A stretch of DNA of 8,715 nt from Synechococcaceae cyanobacterium (GCA_947460085.1 CANHGA010000078.1:1-8715), one strand, 5' to 3'. Numbered from the stretch's first letter, positions 1-6,463 are shown. Numbers and translations are program-made. Notes: a model not told the origin generated them from the letters alone.

Positions 1-102
1 GGCACTGCCTTCCACCTTCACGGCGACCCCGGGGTAGATGGCCCAGGCAGCTGACAGGCAGCTCACCAAAGCCATGGGCAGGAGGCGAGGGGCCAGCTCC
101 AC
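1..102 (-). CDS. Possible 5' end of a leftward gene with a signal-peptide-like N-terminus (partial, unrecognised)
   Basis: On the minus strand an open frame runs off the left edge for 34 codons from a GTG at 102, with an in-frame ATG at 75. From that ATG the reading MALVSCLSAAWAIYPG has the look of a Sec signal peptide (hydrophobic core, small residues at the end), followed by a short polar stretch ending VKVEGSA. The frame stays open upstream of 102, so the start is not fixed by a stop codon. No Shine-Dalgarno sequence is visible before either start. The gene would be divergent from the TolC-family gene, and in cyanobacteria a secretion adaptor or other envelope protein would be a plausible neighbour, but the 34 visible codons do not identify a family. 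It could also be a chance open frame in GC-rich DNA. Confidence 0.35.
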   Translation of the reverse strand, partial: MELAPRLLPMALVSCLSAAWAIYPGVAVKVEGSA

Positions 103-117
103 GAGACCGAAAAACAG

Positions 118-126
118 TGGTATTAG
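118..126 (+). promoter_or_regulatory. Candidate extended -10 element for the TolC-family gene
   Basis: TGGTATTAG matches the extended -10 pattern TGn followed by a hexamer with 4 of 6 consensus bases. It lies about 28 bases before the TTG start at 154. No good -35 box is seen. On the opposite strand a weak pair, TTGCTT (148 to 143) and TAATAC (125 to 120) with a 17-base spacer, points towards the leftward frame, so this short gap could hold overlapping divergent promoters. Both are weak matches judged by eye. Confidence 0.25.
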
Positions 127-153
127 GGTACGCGCACTGATTAAGCAAATCTG

Positions 154-1551
154 TTGAGCTTGGGCCGAAGTCACTGGTTGGGTGCCTTGGGCTTGACGTT
201 CTGCTTGGCGTCTGCCGGTGGGGGCGCGACAGCCCAGGGCGTTCAGCCAACCGGTGGAGCGCCCCTGCGCTTGAGCCTGAATGAGGCGCTGAAACGGGGA
301 TTGGGTAACGCCCTTGCCCTGCAATCCAGCCAATTGGCTGTTGAGGAGAACAGGGCTTTGCTGGGTTTGGCCAAGACCCGCTTTTTGCCCAAGTTGGATC
401 TGGTGGCCCTGGGAACCTATGCCCAGGTTGGTACCAGCATTGGGTTCATTTCCAATGTTCCCACCATTGGCGATATCAACCTCAGCATCAACACCAATGG
501 CTATGCCAATTTGCAGAACAGCTTCGCCAATGTGGGGCTGGCCATCAACTACCCCCTGCTTGATTTTGGCCGGGGTCCGCTGAAACAAGCCGCCCAGGCC
601 AGCCTGGCTGCATCGCAATCATCATTGAGTGAACAGCAACGGCGCACCCGATTTGATATCGAGAGTGCCTACCTCAATGCCCAACTTGCCGATGCCTTGA
701 TCCCCGTCTGGCAGCAATCGTTGACCCTCTCGAGCACCTTGTTGGCCAACGCCCGAGCCATTCGCCGCGTGGGATTGGCCGCCCGCATTGATACCTCCCA
801 GGCCGAAGCCCTGTGGCAAACCGATCGGGCTGGCCTTGCCGATGCCCTGGCCCAACGGCAGATCGCCCTCAGCAGCTTGGCCCGGGTGTTGAACGAACCA
901 GCCAACCAGCAGCTCAGCCTCAGTGATCCGTTGCAGCGCACCAAGGCCTGGCCCCTCTCCCTGGGCACCACCCTCGACAGGGCGCTTCAGCAGAGGCCCA
1001 GCCTCGAGGCCTTGGAATACCAGCGCCAGGCCCAGCTTGCCTCCGTGCGATTGGCCCGCTCAAGCCTGCTCCCCAGCGTTGGGCTGTTGCGGGGTGGGGG
1101 CTTCAACGGCGACAGGCTCAGCGTGCAGGGCGAAGGGGCGAGTAGTTCGTTGTCGGGCACCTTTTACGACGTGGGAGCTCTCGTCAGCGTGCGTCAACCG
1201 TTGTTCGACGGGGGTGTGGGCCAGCAGTCCACGGCCTTGGCCCAGCGGCGGGTGGAGCAAAGCGCTGTGGCTATTGACGTAGCCAAGCAGGCCATTACCC
1301 AAAGCGTGCAGACCTGGTTTGCGATTCATGGGGCCTCCGGACTCCAAATCGAGGCGGCAGCCGCCGCAGTTCGCGCCGGCAATGGGGCCGTGGCGGATGC
1401 CCTGCTGCGTTTTCGCGCCGGAATTGCGCCGATCACCGACTGCCTGATTGCCCAACGGAACCTGCAGGCGGCCCGCTCGGCGGAAGCTGTGGCTTTGCAT
1501 CGTTGGAACCTGGCCCGGGCCGGATTGGCCTACGAAACGGGGTTGCCCTAG
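154..1551 (+). CDS. TolC-family outer-membrane efflux/secretion channel
   Basis: The 465-residue product has the length and build of a TolC/OEP outer-membrane protein, the trimeric barrel-tunnel that completes type I secretion or RND/ABC efflux across periplasm and outer membrane. An N-terminal signal peptide ends near residue 28 (core LGLTFCLASA, then ATAQG). The mature part shows the duplicated OEP plan: each half has long Ala/Leu/Gln-rich helices and a beta-strand segment ending in the family motif, YPLLDFGRG at residues 133-140 and QPLFDGG at 348-354. The opening LSLNEALKRGLGNALALQSSQL is typical of the first helix. The start is the TTG at 154: an in-frame stop at 142-144 excludes anything further upstream, and only CTG at 151 or TTG at 160 compete. 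No SD is visible. No adaptor or inner-membrane partner lies downstream, so the partner is either the leftward gene or encoded elsewhere; the substrate cannot be predicted. Confidence 0.93.
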   Translation: MSLGRSHWLGALGLTFCLASAGGGATAQGVQPTGGAPLRLSLNEALKRGLGNALALQSSQLAVEENRALLGLAKTRFLPKLDLVALGTYAQVGTSIGFISNVPTIGDINLSINTNGYANLQNSFANVGLAINYPLLDFGRGPLKQAAQASLAASQSSLSEQQRRTRFDIESAYLNAQLADALIPVWQQSLTLSSTLLANARAIRRVGLAARIDTSQAEALWQTDRAGLADALAQRQIALSSLARVLNEPANQQLSLSDPLQRTKAWPLSLGTTLDRALQQRPSLEALEYQRQAQLASVRLARSSLLPSVGLLRGGGFNGDRLSVQGEGASSSLSGTFYDVGALVSVRQPLFDGGVGQQSTALAQRRVEQSAVAIDVAKQAITQSVQTWFAIHGASGLQIEAAAAAVRAGNGAVADALLRFRAGIAPITDCLIAQRNLQAARSAEAVALHRWNLARAGLAYETGLP

Positions 1552-1640
1552 CGGGAGGTCGCGTCACTTCATAGAGAAACACCACAGCCCCAAGACACCA
1601 AATCGCAACCTGGTCAGGATGGGGTATCGATTTGGCTCGC

Positions 1641-1653
1641 CCCTGGTCCAGGG
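1641..1653 (+). terminator. Weak stem-loop before gene A, possible TolC-gene terminator
   Basis: CCCTG and CAGGG can pair around a three-base loop (GTC), and a pyrimidine-rich run follows at 1655-1667. It lies 90 bases after the TolC-gene stop and just before the ATG at 1668. The stem is only 5 bp and the T-run is interrupted, so termination is a weak inference. The rest of the 1552-1640 gap shows no convincing promoter. Confidence 0.25.
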
Positions 1654-1667
1654 CCATTTCTTCCTCT

Positions 1668-2162
1668 ATGACTCCCGTCTCCATCCCAACCTGTCGCCCT
1701 GGGCTCCTGGCTTTGTTGGCGGCGAGCCTGATTGGCGCGCCCCTGGTGGCAAAGAGCGAGGTCCTCTACAAGCTCAACACCCAATGCAGTTTGGGCGCAG
1801 GCAATCCCCAGCCTTGCCAGGTGGAGGCCATCAACGAAAAAGGCGCCACCCTGTATCGCCAAACCATTGGCAGCACCACCGAAACCATTCGCATCACAGA
1901 CCAGCCGGTGAGGATGGAGCGCTGGGATGCCCAGACCAAGGGGTGGCAGTCGCTCACCTCTGCCGCCGCCCGTTTCTCGCGAAACACGGTGTGTTTCAAC
2001 GGCCGTGATCTCTGCGTGGTCAACCCCAACTACCTCAACAGTGTTGTGCAGGATCGCCCCGAGGCGATGGCCGGTCGCGATCTGGTGCAGGTGTTCTTCG
2101 GCAAGGACGGCCGGATCAACCTGAGTTGTTACGACGATGGCTGCCAGAAGGTGGCCCCATGA
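1668..2162 (+). CDS. Unrecognised exported protein A, cysteine-rich
   Basis: This 164-residue protein starts with a signal peptide (core LLALLAASLIGAPLVA, residues 13-28). The mature part has six cysteines at 40, 50, 109, 116, 154 and 159, an even number that suggests three disulfides in the periplasm or outside the cell. I do not recognise a family and see no catalytic motif; the middle (residues 55-100) alternates polar and hydrophobic residues as in a beta-rich fold. I chose the ATG at 1668 rather than the in-frame TTG at 1632 because it leaves a normal short n-region before the hydrophobic core and puts the small stem-loop at 1641 outside the gene. The stop overlaps the ATG of protein B (ATGA), which implies translational coupling and a shared role with B. 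Its signal-peptide core resembles that of protein C (ASLIGAPLVA against GSLIAAPLVA). Confidence 0.75.
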   Translation: MTPVSIPTCRPGLLALLAASLIGAPLVAKSEVLYKLNTQCSLGAGNPQPCQVEAINEKGATLYRQTIGSTTETIRITDQPVRMERWDAQTKGWQSLTSAAARFSRNTVCFNGRDLCVVNPNYLNSVVQDRPEAMAGRDLVQVFFGKDGRINLSCYDDGCQKVAP

Positions 2163-3046
2163 AGGATGCCCGTGCTGCCTTGGGAATGGCATTGGCGGCG
2201 TTAATGGCCGTCCCGGCTGGCCCTGCCCTGGCCAGTAGGCAATCCACCCCGGAGGTGCCGTTTGCAGTGACGTCTTTGGCCGACTCCCTGGTTGCCCGGG
2301 GCGGTGGCAGGGGTGGTGGTGGCGGCAGGGCTAGCGGCGGTCAGGCGGGCAACCGCAGCGCTAATCGCAGTGGCAGTCGGGCGAATAACGGCTTCGGCAA
2401 TGCTGGCGCTGGCCTCAACCGCGGCTCCACGCGGCCAAGCGGCGGCTGGAGCAACCAGGTCAAGCCTGGGGCGAGCACAGGGCCTTCCCTTGATCGGGCC
2501 AATCGCCCGAATCGGGATGCTATTGGGTCGGGCAGCTTTGATCGAAACCGCGATGCCAACTTAAATCGCAATGTGAATCGCAACGTCAGTCGCGATGTCA
2601 ACCGCAACTGGAATCGTCAGGTCAATATCAACAATGTGGTGGTTCGTCCCGGCTGGGCAAGGCCTGGCTGGGGCGTTGCCCGCCCCTGGAACTATGGCTG
2701 GTATGGCGTTTCGACAACCCCGGCTTGGGGATGGTGGGGAGCGCGGGCAGCGCTCTGGGGCGTGGGCACCCTCGCCACTGCCGCCATCATCAACAACGCG
2801 GTTGATGACGCAATTTCTGATAACTACACCACGATTGTTGTGCCGAATAGCGATTACTCGCTTTACTACGGATCCATCCAGCCCAGCGGTCAATCCGCCG
2901 TTAGTTTTGTGGTGAAAGCCGACGGCAATGACTACCAACTCAGTGCCGATTGCAATGCCGGCACGATCAATGGGGAGGAACCTAAGACTGCGGCCCAGGC
3001 AGAACTCCTCAATGCGGCCTGCCAGGTGGCCTTTGGTTCTACCTAG
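2159..3046 (+). CDS. Unrecognised exported protein B, low-complexity Gly/Arg/Asn-rich with NRNV repeats
   Basis: The 295-residue product has a signal peptide (residues 1-25, ending PALA) followed by four zones: an RGG-like stretch at 48-61; an Asn/Arg/Ser/Gly-rich linker to about 128; an NRNV tetrapeptide array at 136-159; then a Trp/Tyr/Pro-rich part (164-193) leading to a hydrophobic Ala-rich segment (196-215) and a more ordered C-terminal domain with two cysteines (265, 288). The basic, flexible first half suggests binding to polyanions, cell-surface polysaccharide or the wall; this is inference. Similar Asn/Arg-repeat proteins with a hydrophobic Ala-rich segment occur in many Gram-negative genomes as uncharacterised exported proteins. 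The start is the ATG overlapping the stop of protein A. An upstream in-frame start at 2126 would add 11 charged residues before the signal core and is less likely. No frameshift or codon anomaly was noticed. Confidence 0.78.
   Translation: MKDARAALGMALAALMAVPAGPALASRQSTPEVPFAVTSLADSLVARGGGRGGGGGRASGGQAGNRSANRSGSRANNGFGNAGAGLNRGSTRPSGGWSNQVKPGASTGPSLDRANRPNRDAIGSGSFDRNRDANLNRNVNRNVSRDVNRNWNRQVNINNVVVRPGWARPGWGVARPWNYGWYGVSTTPAWGWWGARAALWGVGTLATAAIINNAVDDAISDNYTTIVVPNSDYSLYYGSIQPSGQSAVSFVVKADGNDYQLSADCNAGTINGEEPKTAAQAELLNAACQVAFGST
2564..2635 (+). repeat. 12-bp coding tandem repeat (NRNV array) in protein B
   Basis: Six consecutive 12-base units, each beginning AAT, AAC or AGT, encode NRNV, NRNV, SRDV, NRNW, NRQV and the degenerate NINN. 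The first two units differ by a single wobble-type exchange near their ends (AATCGCAATGTG, AATCGCAACGTC), while later ones diverge at coding positions. A partly related NRDA occurs just upstream at 2546-2557. The array keeps frame, which fits expansion by slippage under selection for the tetrapeptide. Confidence 0.85.
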
Positions 3047-3122
3047 GCGACCCAAAAGTGGCAGTCCTGTCTGTGATTCGGCTGCTAGCTTCCTTGGGCG
3101 TCATCCTTAAACCACAATCGAA

Positions 3123-3617
3123 ATGAAAAGCTTTCGTGCATTATTTGCTGGGCCCCTGGTTGCTGGTTCCCTGATTGCGGCCCCTCTGGTTGCCGGCCCT
3201 CTGGCTGGTGTTCAAGCTGCCCCTGTTTGCACCTTCCTCCAGCCGGTGGGCGGCAATGGGGTGACCCCGATTGTCAGTAAGTCGGTGGGCCGCGGCAAGT
3301 TGATCGGTGACACCAACTGGAACACCGACTTTTTCGTGACCCAGCCCTACACCAGCTACAAATTCTTCTTTACGGCCAATTCCTCGGATCCCAACGCCCA
3401 ATACCCGGTGGTGGGCTTCATGAAGTTCAGCGATGGCTCCAACCTCCAGGTGATCAACACCTTGATGAACCCCCCAATGGGTACGGGCAAGATGTTTGGT
3501 CCCTTTGCGGCGGTGCCCGGCAAGCAGGCCACCCAGATGAACTTCAAGGTGGGGGCCAGCAATGATCCCAATGCCCTGGGCTTTAGCTACCGCATCTCGG
3601 TGCAGGGTTGCCGATGA
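3123..3617 (+). CDS. Unrecognised exported protein C
   Basis: This 164-residue protein has a clear signal peptide (MKSFRALFAG start, cleavage expected after QAA, residue 33) and a mature chain of about 131 residues rich in aromatic and beta-forming residues, such as KFFFTANS (80-87) and GFMKFSDGSNLQV (98-110). It has only two cysteines, at residues 36 and 163, near the two ends of the mature chain, so one disulfide could close the domain. I do not recognise a family; a compact periplasmic or surface beta-domain is the most that can be said. The ATG is the only sensible start, with the basic n-region directly before the hydrophobic core. The 76-base gap after protein B shows no obvious promoter or terminator, and the stop overlaps the next ATG (ATGA), tying this gene to the hydrolase. 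The signal peptide itself is built of a four-fold 15-base repeat. Confidence 0.75.
   Translation: MKSFRALFAGPLVAGSLIAAPLVAGPLAGVQAAPVCTFLQPVGGNGVTPIVSKSVGRGKLIGDTNWNTDFFVTQPYTSYKFFFTANSSDPNAQYPVVGFMKFSDGSNLQVINTLMNPPMGTGKMFGPFAAVPGKQATQMNFKVGASNDPNALGFSYRISVQGCR
3150..3209 (+). repeat. 15-bp tandem repeat inside the signal peptide of protein C
   Basis: Four in-frame units encode GPLVA, GSLIA, APLVA and GPLAG. Codons differ at wobble positions, so the repeat is old or kept at the protein level. It makes up almost the entire hydrophobic core of the export signal. Confidence 0.8.
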
Positions 3618-5131
3618 TCCCAAGGGCTTGGCGTGGATTGCTGCTAGGGGCCCTGCTCTCCCCCCTGATGGCCATGCCCGCTGCGCGGGCCCTCGAGGAG
3701 ATTGTGATCAAGATTCCCATGCTCGATACCGATTTCAGGGTGCGAGTGGGGGAATTACGGGACCCCAGGGCCCTGCGCACCGGCACGAGTGACCTCGCCG
3801 AATTGGATCGGGCCAGCGGAGGTGCTGTCGGCAGAGAGCTCCTCTCCCTGCTCAATCAGCCAGTGCCGCTAAGCCTCACCCAGGTGGCCAATGGTTCGGT
3901 GGGATCTCCCTTGCTCGAGCAGGCCATGTTCGTGCTCTCCAGCTTGGGAACGCTGGAAGGCCGGAGTCCTGATCTCAGCGGCAAGACCCTGCGGGACGCC
4001 CTGATCAAGGCGTCCAAGAACGGCGAACCAACCCTGCTGAGCTTGATCGAGGCCATTCCCGGCAAACGGGTGATCCTCAATGTGGGCAGGGCTCGCCAGA
4101 TCGTCAGCCGCATGGCCCAACAGCGCCAGCGGGCCGAACAGTTGCTCGCGTCCACACCCCCAGCCAAGGCCCCGGCTGCGCCAGTTGTGCCCCGGAACGA
4201 TGTGCTGGAGAGCATTGTTCGCTTGGATGTGCCGCACCGCTCCCAGCCCATCGAGCTGGAGGTCCTGCAGCCCCGCCAAGGGGGAAATGGCCGCTTGGTG
4301 CTTGTGTCCCATGGTCTTTGGGATGGGCCTGCCAGCTTTCAGGGATGGGGAACCTTCCTGGCTGGCCAGGGCTACACCGTGATCCTGCCCCGCCATCCCG
4401 GCAGCGATAAGACCCAGCAGCAGGAGGTGTTGACTGGCGAGGCACCGCCGCCAGGGCCGGAAGAACTGGCCCTGCGGCCGAAGGATCTCAAAGCGGTGAT
4501 GGATGCCCTGGAAGCCGGCCGCCTGGGCGGTGTTACCGGGGTGGATGCCAGCCATGTGACGGTCATTGGCCACTCCTGGGGCGCCACCACGGCCCTGCAG
4601 TTGGCGGGGGTGCGGCCCAAGCAGGTGGATTTGGTTGCCCGCTGCGGCAAGAAAGACGACCCCAGTCGCAACTTGAGCTGGACCCTGCAGTGCAGCTGGC
4701 TGAAAGGGGTGGACCAGGCCGCTCTTCAGGATTCGAGGGTGATCGCCGTTGCGGCGGTCAGCCCTCCGGTTTCCCTGCTGTTTCCCCGGGGTGCCGGGCA
4801 GAACTTGAGTGCCCGCGTCTTGCTGGTGAGCGGCAGCCGTGATTGGGTCGTGCCCCCGGATCCGGAGGCGATCATGCCGATGGAGTGGGGTTCCCGCTTG
4901 GGCAACCGCCTGGTGCTGGTTCAAGGGGGCGATCACTTCAACCTGCGGCCCGGACCATCCGCCGATGGCGGGGTGCTGGGCCCCCTGTTGCTTGCCTGGA
5001 TCAATGCGGCCTTTGCCTCCGGTGAGGCTGTGCGCCCATCCCAAGGTGCGGTGAATCTGTTGCCCGCCAATGGCTGGGGTAGTGCCCTCATGCCGATGGC
5101 GGATGTGACCGACAGGCTCAACCAGCCGTGA
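3614..5131 (+). CDS. Exported alpha/beta hydrolase with N-terminal DUF1400-like domain
   Basis: The 505-residue protein has a signal peptide (residues 1-26, ending ARA), an N-terminal region (about 28-180, beginning EEIVIKIPMLDTDFRV) resembling DUF1400, an Ala/Pro linker near 187-195, and an alpha/beta-hydrolase domain from about 203 to 470. The catalytic triad can be read directly: nucleophile Ser321 in GHSWG, Asp410 in SGSRDWVVPPD and His441 in GGDHFNLR. The SHGLWDG at 232-238 is the usual oxyanion-hole turn. DUF1400 hydrolases are mostly cyanobacterial, resemble dienelactone hydrolases and platelet-activating-factor acetylhydrolases, and their substrates are unknown; an ester in the periplasm or envelope is likely here. 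The ATG at 3614 overlaps the stop of protein C (ATGA); a TTG six bases earlier is less likely. A strong hairpin starts one base after the stop codon. Confidence 0.9.
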   Translation: MIPRAWRGLLLGALLSPLMAMPAARALEEIVIKIPMLDTDFRVRVGELRDPRALRTGTSDLAELDRASGGAVGRELLSLLNQPVPLSLTQVANGSVGSPLLEQAMFVLSSLGTLEGRSPDLSGKTLRDALIKASKNGEPTLLSLIEAIPGKRVILNVGRARQIVSRMAQQRQRAEQLLASTPPAKAPAAPVVPRNDVLESIVRLDVPHRSQPIELEVLQPRQGGNGRLVLVSHGLWDGPASFQGWGTFLAGQGYTVILPRHPGSDKTQQQEVLTGEAPPPGPEELALRPKDLKAVMDALEAGRLGGVTGVDASHVTVIGHSWGATTALQLAGVRPKQVDLVARCGKKDDPSRNLSWTLQCSWLKGVDQAALQDSRVIAVAAVSPPVSLLFPRGAGQNLSARVLLVSGSRDWVVPPDPEAIMPMEWGSRLGNRLVLVQGGDHFNLRPGPSADGGVLGPLLLAWINAAFASGEAVRPSQGAVNLLPANGWGSALMPMADVTDRLNQP

Positions 5132-5159
5132 GCCGGAACCCCCTGCGGCGGGTTCCGGC
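5132..5159 (+). terminator. Perfect 10-bp GC-rich stem-loop directly after the hydrolase stop
   Basis: GCCGGAACCC (5132-5141) pairs perfectly with GGGTTCCGGC (5150-5159) around an 8-base loop. It begins one base after the hydrolase stop codon, where an intrinsic terminator or an RNA-processing/stability hairpin would sit. No T-run follows, so full termination is doubtful; partial termination or 3'-end protection of the upstream message is possible. If the SOD began at GTG 5128 the stem would lie in codons 2-11, which argues for the ATG at 5194. Confidence 0.55.
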
Positions 5160-5193
5160 GCTAAAACCCTGGGGTCCCCCTTTGCCAAGGGCT

Positions 5194-5940
5194 ATGGGTT
5201 GGTTGGGTTCTTGGATCAGTTCTTGGATCAGGGTTGGCTTGAGCTTTGGCTTGAGCCTGGTGGTGGGCTTGGGCGTCGTGCTGGCGGCCCCCCTGCAGGC
5301 GGCTGCGGAGTTCAGCCTGCCGCCCTTGCCCTACGCGGCCAATGGCCTGGAGCCCTCGATTGATGGCCGCACGATGACGATTCACCACGATCGTCACCAC
5401 GCCGCCTATGTGGCCAATCTCAACGCCCAGATCCCCACGTTTCCAGAGTTGGCATCGGTGGATCTCACCACCCTGCAAGGCTCGATTTCGACCTACTCCC
5501 CAGCTGTCCGCAATAACGGTGGCGGCCATTACAACCACAGTTTGTTTTGGACCGTGATGGCCCCTGGGGGGCAGGGAGGCCAGCCTTCAGACGCCCTGGG
5601 CCAGGCCATCACGGCAGCCTTTGGCTCCCAGGAGGCCATGGAGCAGCAGTTCAGCCAAGCAGCGACAAACCGCTTTGGCTCCGGTTGGGCCTGGCTGATC
5701 GTGAAGCCCGATGGCGCCTTGGCCATTACCAGCACCCCCAACCAGGACAACCCCCTGATGGATCTACCTGACATAGAGCGCGGTACGCCCATTTTGGCGT
5801 TGGATGTGTGGGAGCACGCCTATTACCTCAACTACCAAAATCGCCGGCCCGATTACATCAGTGCCTGGTGGGATGTGGTGAATTGGAAAGCCGTGAATAG
5901 CCTTTATGCGGCGGCCCCATCCGCCAAACCTGGTCTCTAG
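5194..5940 (+). CDS. sodA: Exported manganese-type superoxide dismutase
   Basis: This protein converts superoxide to oxygen and hydrogen peroxide. From the ATG at 5194 it has 248 residues: a signal or membrane-anchor segment (1-38, ending AAPLQAAA) and a full Fe/Mn-SOD domain opening FSLPPLPYA. The four metal ligands are present: His64 (in MTIHHDRHH), His115 (GGHYNHSLFW), Asp204 and His208 (LDVWEHAYYLNYQNRRPDY). Manganese is favoured because the second-shell glutamine lies in NQDNPLM (Gln184) and the helix reads NNGGGHYNH, whereas Fe enzymes carry the glutamine before that NH. Export suits periplasm, thylakoid lumen or outer surface; membrane-bound MnSODs are known in filamentous cyanobacteria. 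A GTG at 5128 overlaps the hydrolase stop (GTGA) and would give 270 residues; I prefer 5194 because the strong hairpin would otherwise be coding and the signal then has a conventional length. TspO follows after 11 bases. Confidence 0.93.
   Translation: MGWLGSWISSWIRVGLSFGLSLVVGLGVVLAAPLQAAAEFSLPPLPYAANGLEPSIDGRTMTIHHDRHHAAYVANLNAQIPTFPELASVDLTTLQGSISTYSPAVRNNGGGHYNHSLFWTVMAPGGQGGQPSDALGQAITAAFGSQEAMEQQFSQAATNRFGSGWAWLIVKPDGALAITSTPNQDNPLMDLPDIERGTPILALDVWEHAYYLNYQNRRPDYISAWWDVVNWKAVNSLYAAAPSAKPGL
5208..5231 (+). repeat. Perfect 12-bp tandem duplication in the SOD signal region
   Basis: TTCTTGGATCAG occurs twice back to back, encoding SWIS then SWIR in the N-terminal segment of the SOD. The copies are identical, which suggests a recent duplication. 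Confidence 0.9.
5236..5259 (+). repeat. Second 12-bp tandem duplication in the SOD signal region
   Basis: GGCTTGAGCTTT is followed directly by GGCTTGAGCCTG (10 of 12 bases identical), encoding GLSF and GLSL in the hydrophobic core. It lies four bases after the first duplication, so about half of the export segment consists of duplicated 12-mers. Confidence 0.8.
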
Positions 5941-5951
5941 CCACAGGCAGC

Positions 5952-6395
5952 ATGGCGGCTTTTTGGATCCTGATCGCCATGGTGGTTGTTGCCCTTGGCC
6001 TCAATCCCAGTAAGGGGGAGTTCAGCTGGTTTCTTCGGCTTAGGCGGCCCCGGTGGCTCGTGTTTGAGGGCTGGATTCCGGTGATTTGGCTGGTGATTTA
6101 CGCCTGCTTTTATGGATCGGCGCTCCTCAGCTGGAATGCCGCAGCTCAGTGGAGCCTGTTGATGGGCTACCTGGCTTTGCTGGTGTTGGTGCAGAGCTAC
6201 ACCCTGGTGATTTGCCGGAGTCGATCCCTGGCCAGGGGAACCTGGATCGGTTTTGCAGGCTGGGTTTGGGGCATCGCCCTCACCCTGGTGGTGGCCCAGC
6301 ACTCCCTTGGGGCCTGGCTGTTGCTGCTGCCCTATCTGATTTGGAGCCCGGTGGGCACCTTCGTCACCTGGCAGATGCAGAAACTCAACCGTTGA
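5952..6395 (+). CDS. TspO/MBR-type tryptophan-rich integral membrane protein
   Basis: The 147-residue product is almost wholly hydrophobic with five expected membrane helices (about 2-17, 41-60, 67-88, 96-114, 119-141), the topology and length of TspO/MBR (translocator) proteins. It contains 13 tryptophans (9 percent). The family-like features are RPRWLVFEGWIPVIW entering helix 2 and LLLLPYLIWSPVGTFVTW in the last helix, which resembles the conserved end of TspO. TspO proteins bind porphyrins and other tetrapyrroles and affect stress responses; in cyanobacteria this could concern chlorophyll or bilin intermediates. The ATG is 11 bases after the SOD stop, which implies co-transcription and a possible link to photo-oxidative stress. 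Sequence divergence is considerable and the function is inferred from fold-level similarity, so another small five-helix protein remains possible. Confidence 0.75.
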   Translation: MAAFWILIAMVVVALGLNPSKGEFSWFLRLRRPRWLVFEGWIPVIWLVIYACFYGSALLSWNAAAQWSLLMGYLALLVLVQSYTLVICRSRSLARGTWIGFAGWVWGIALTLVVAQHSLGAWLLLLPYLIWSPVGTFVTWQMQKLNR

Positions 6396-6440
6396 AGCTT
6401 GTCGCTTGAAATTTGTGGATGTCGTGGTTTCGGTTGGAGA

Positions 6441-6463
6441 TGCAAGCCGGATAGTCGGCTGCA
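6441..6463 (+). other. Bulged hairpin in the TspO-ferredoxin gap
   Basis: AGCCG (6445-6449) pairs with CGGCT (6456-6460) around a 6-base loop, and TGC (6441-6443) pairs with GCA (6461-6463) after a single bulged A, giving 8 bp in all. No T-run follows. It could end the operon transcript or form part of the ferredoxin leader. The rest of the 147-base gap (6396-6542) holds only a minor AAGC/GCTT stem right after the TspO stop and no strong promoter. A TTTAAT at 6522-6527 lies so near the ATG that it would give an almost leaderless message. Confidence 0.35.

Noticed and set aside
1448..2008. A plus-strand open frame straddling the end of the TolC gene and the start of protein A
   Set aside because: It overlaps two better supported genes in another frame and has a Pro/His/Arg-rich translation with no signal or domain.
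1614..2192. Minus-strand open frame opposite protein A
   Set aside because: Antisense shadow; the sense frame has a signal peptide, paired cysteines and an ATGA overlap with the next gene.
3047..3122. Promoter or terminator between proteins B and C
   Set aside because: No paired -35/-10 hexamers and only a 3-bp stem were found; it is treated as a plain intercistronic gap.
5171..5180. GGGGTCCCC palindrome in the SOD leader
   Set aside because: There is no room for a loop, and such short GC palindromes are expected at this base composition.
3869..5188. A long minus-strand open frame (439 codons) opposite the hydrolase gene
   Set aside because: It lies wholly antisense to a gene with a full catalytic triad; its translation is rich in His/Gln/Gly without domain-like structure, as expected for the reverse frame of GC-rich coding DNA.
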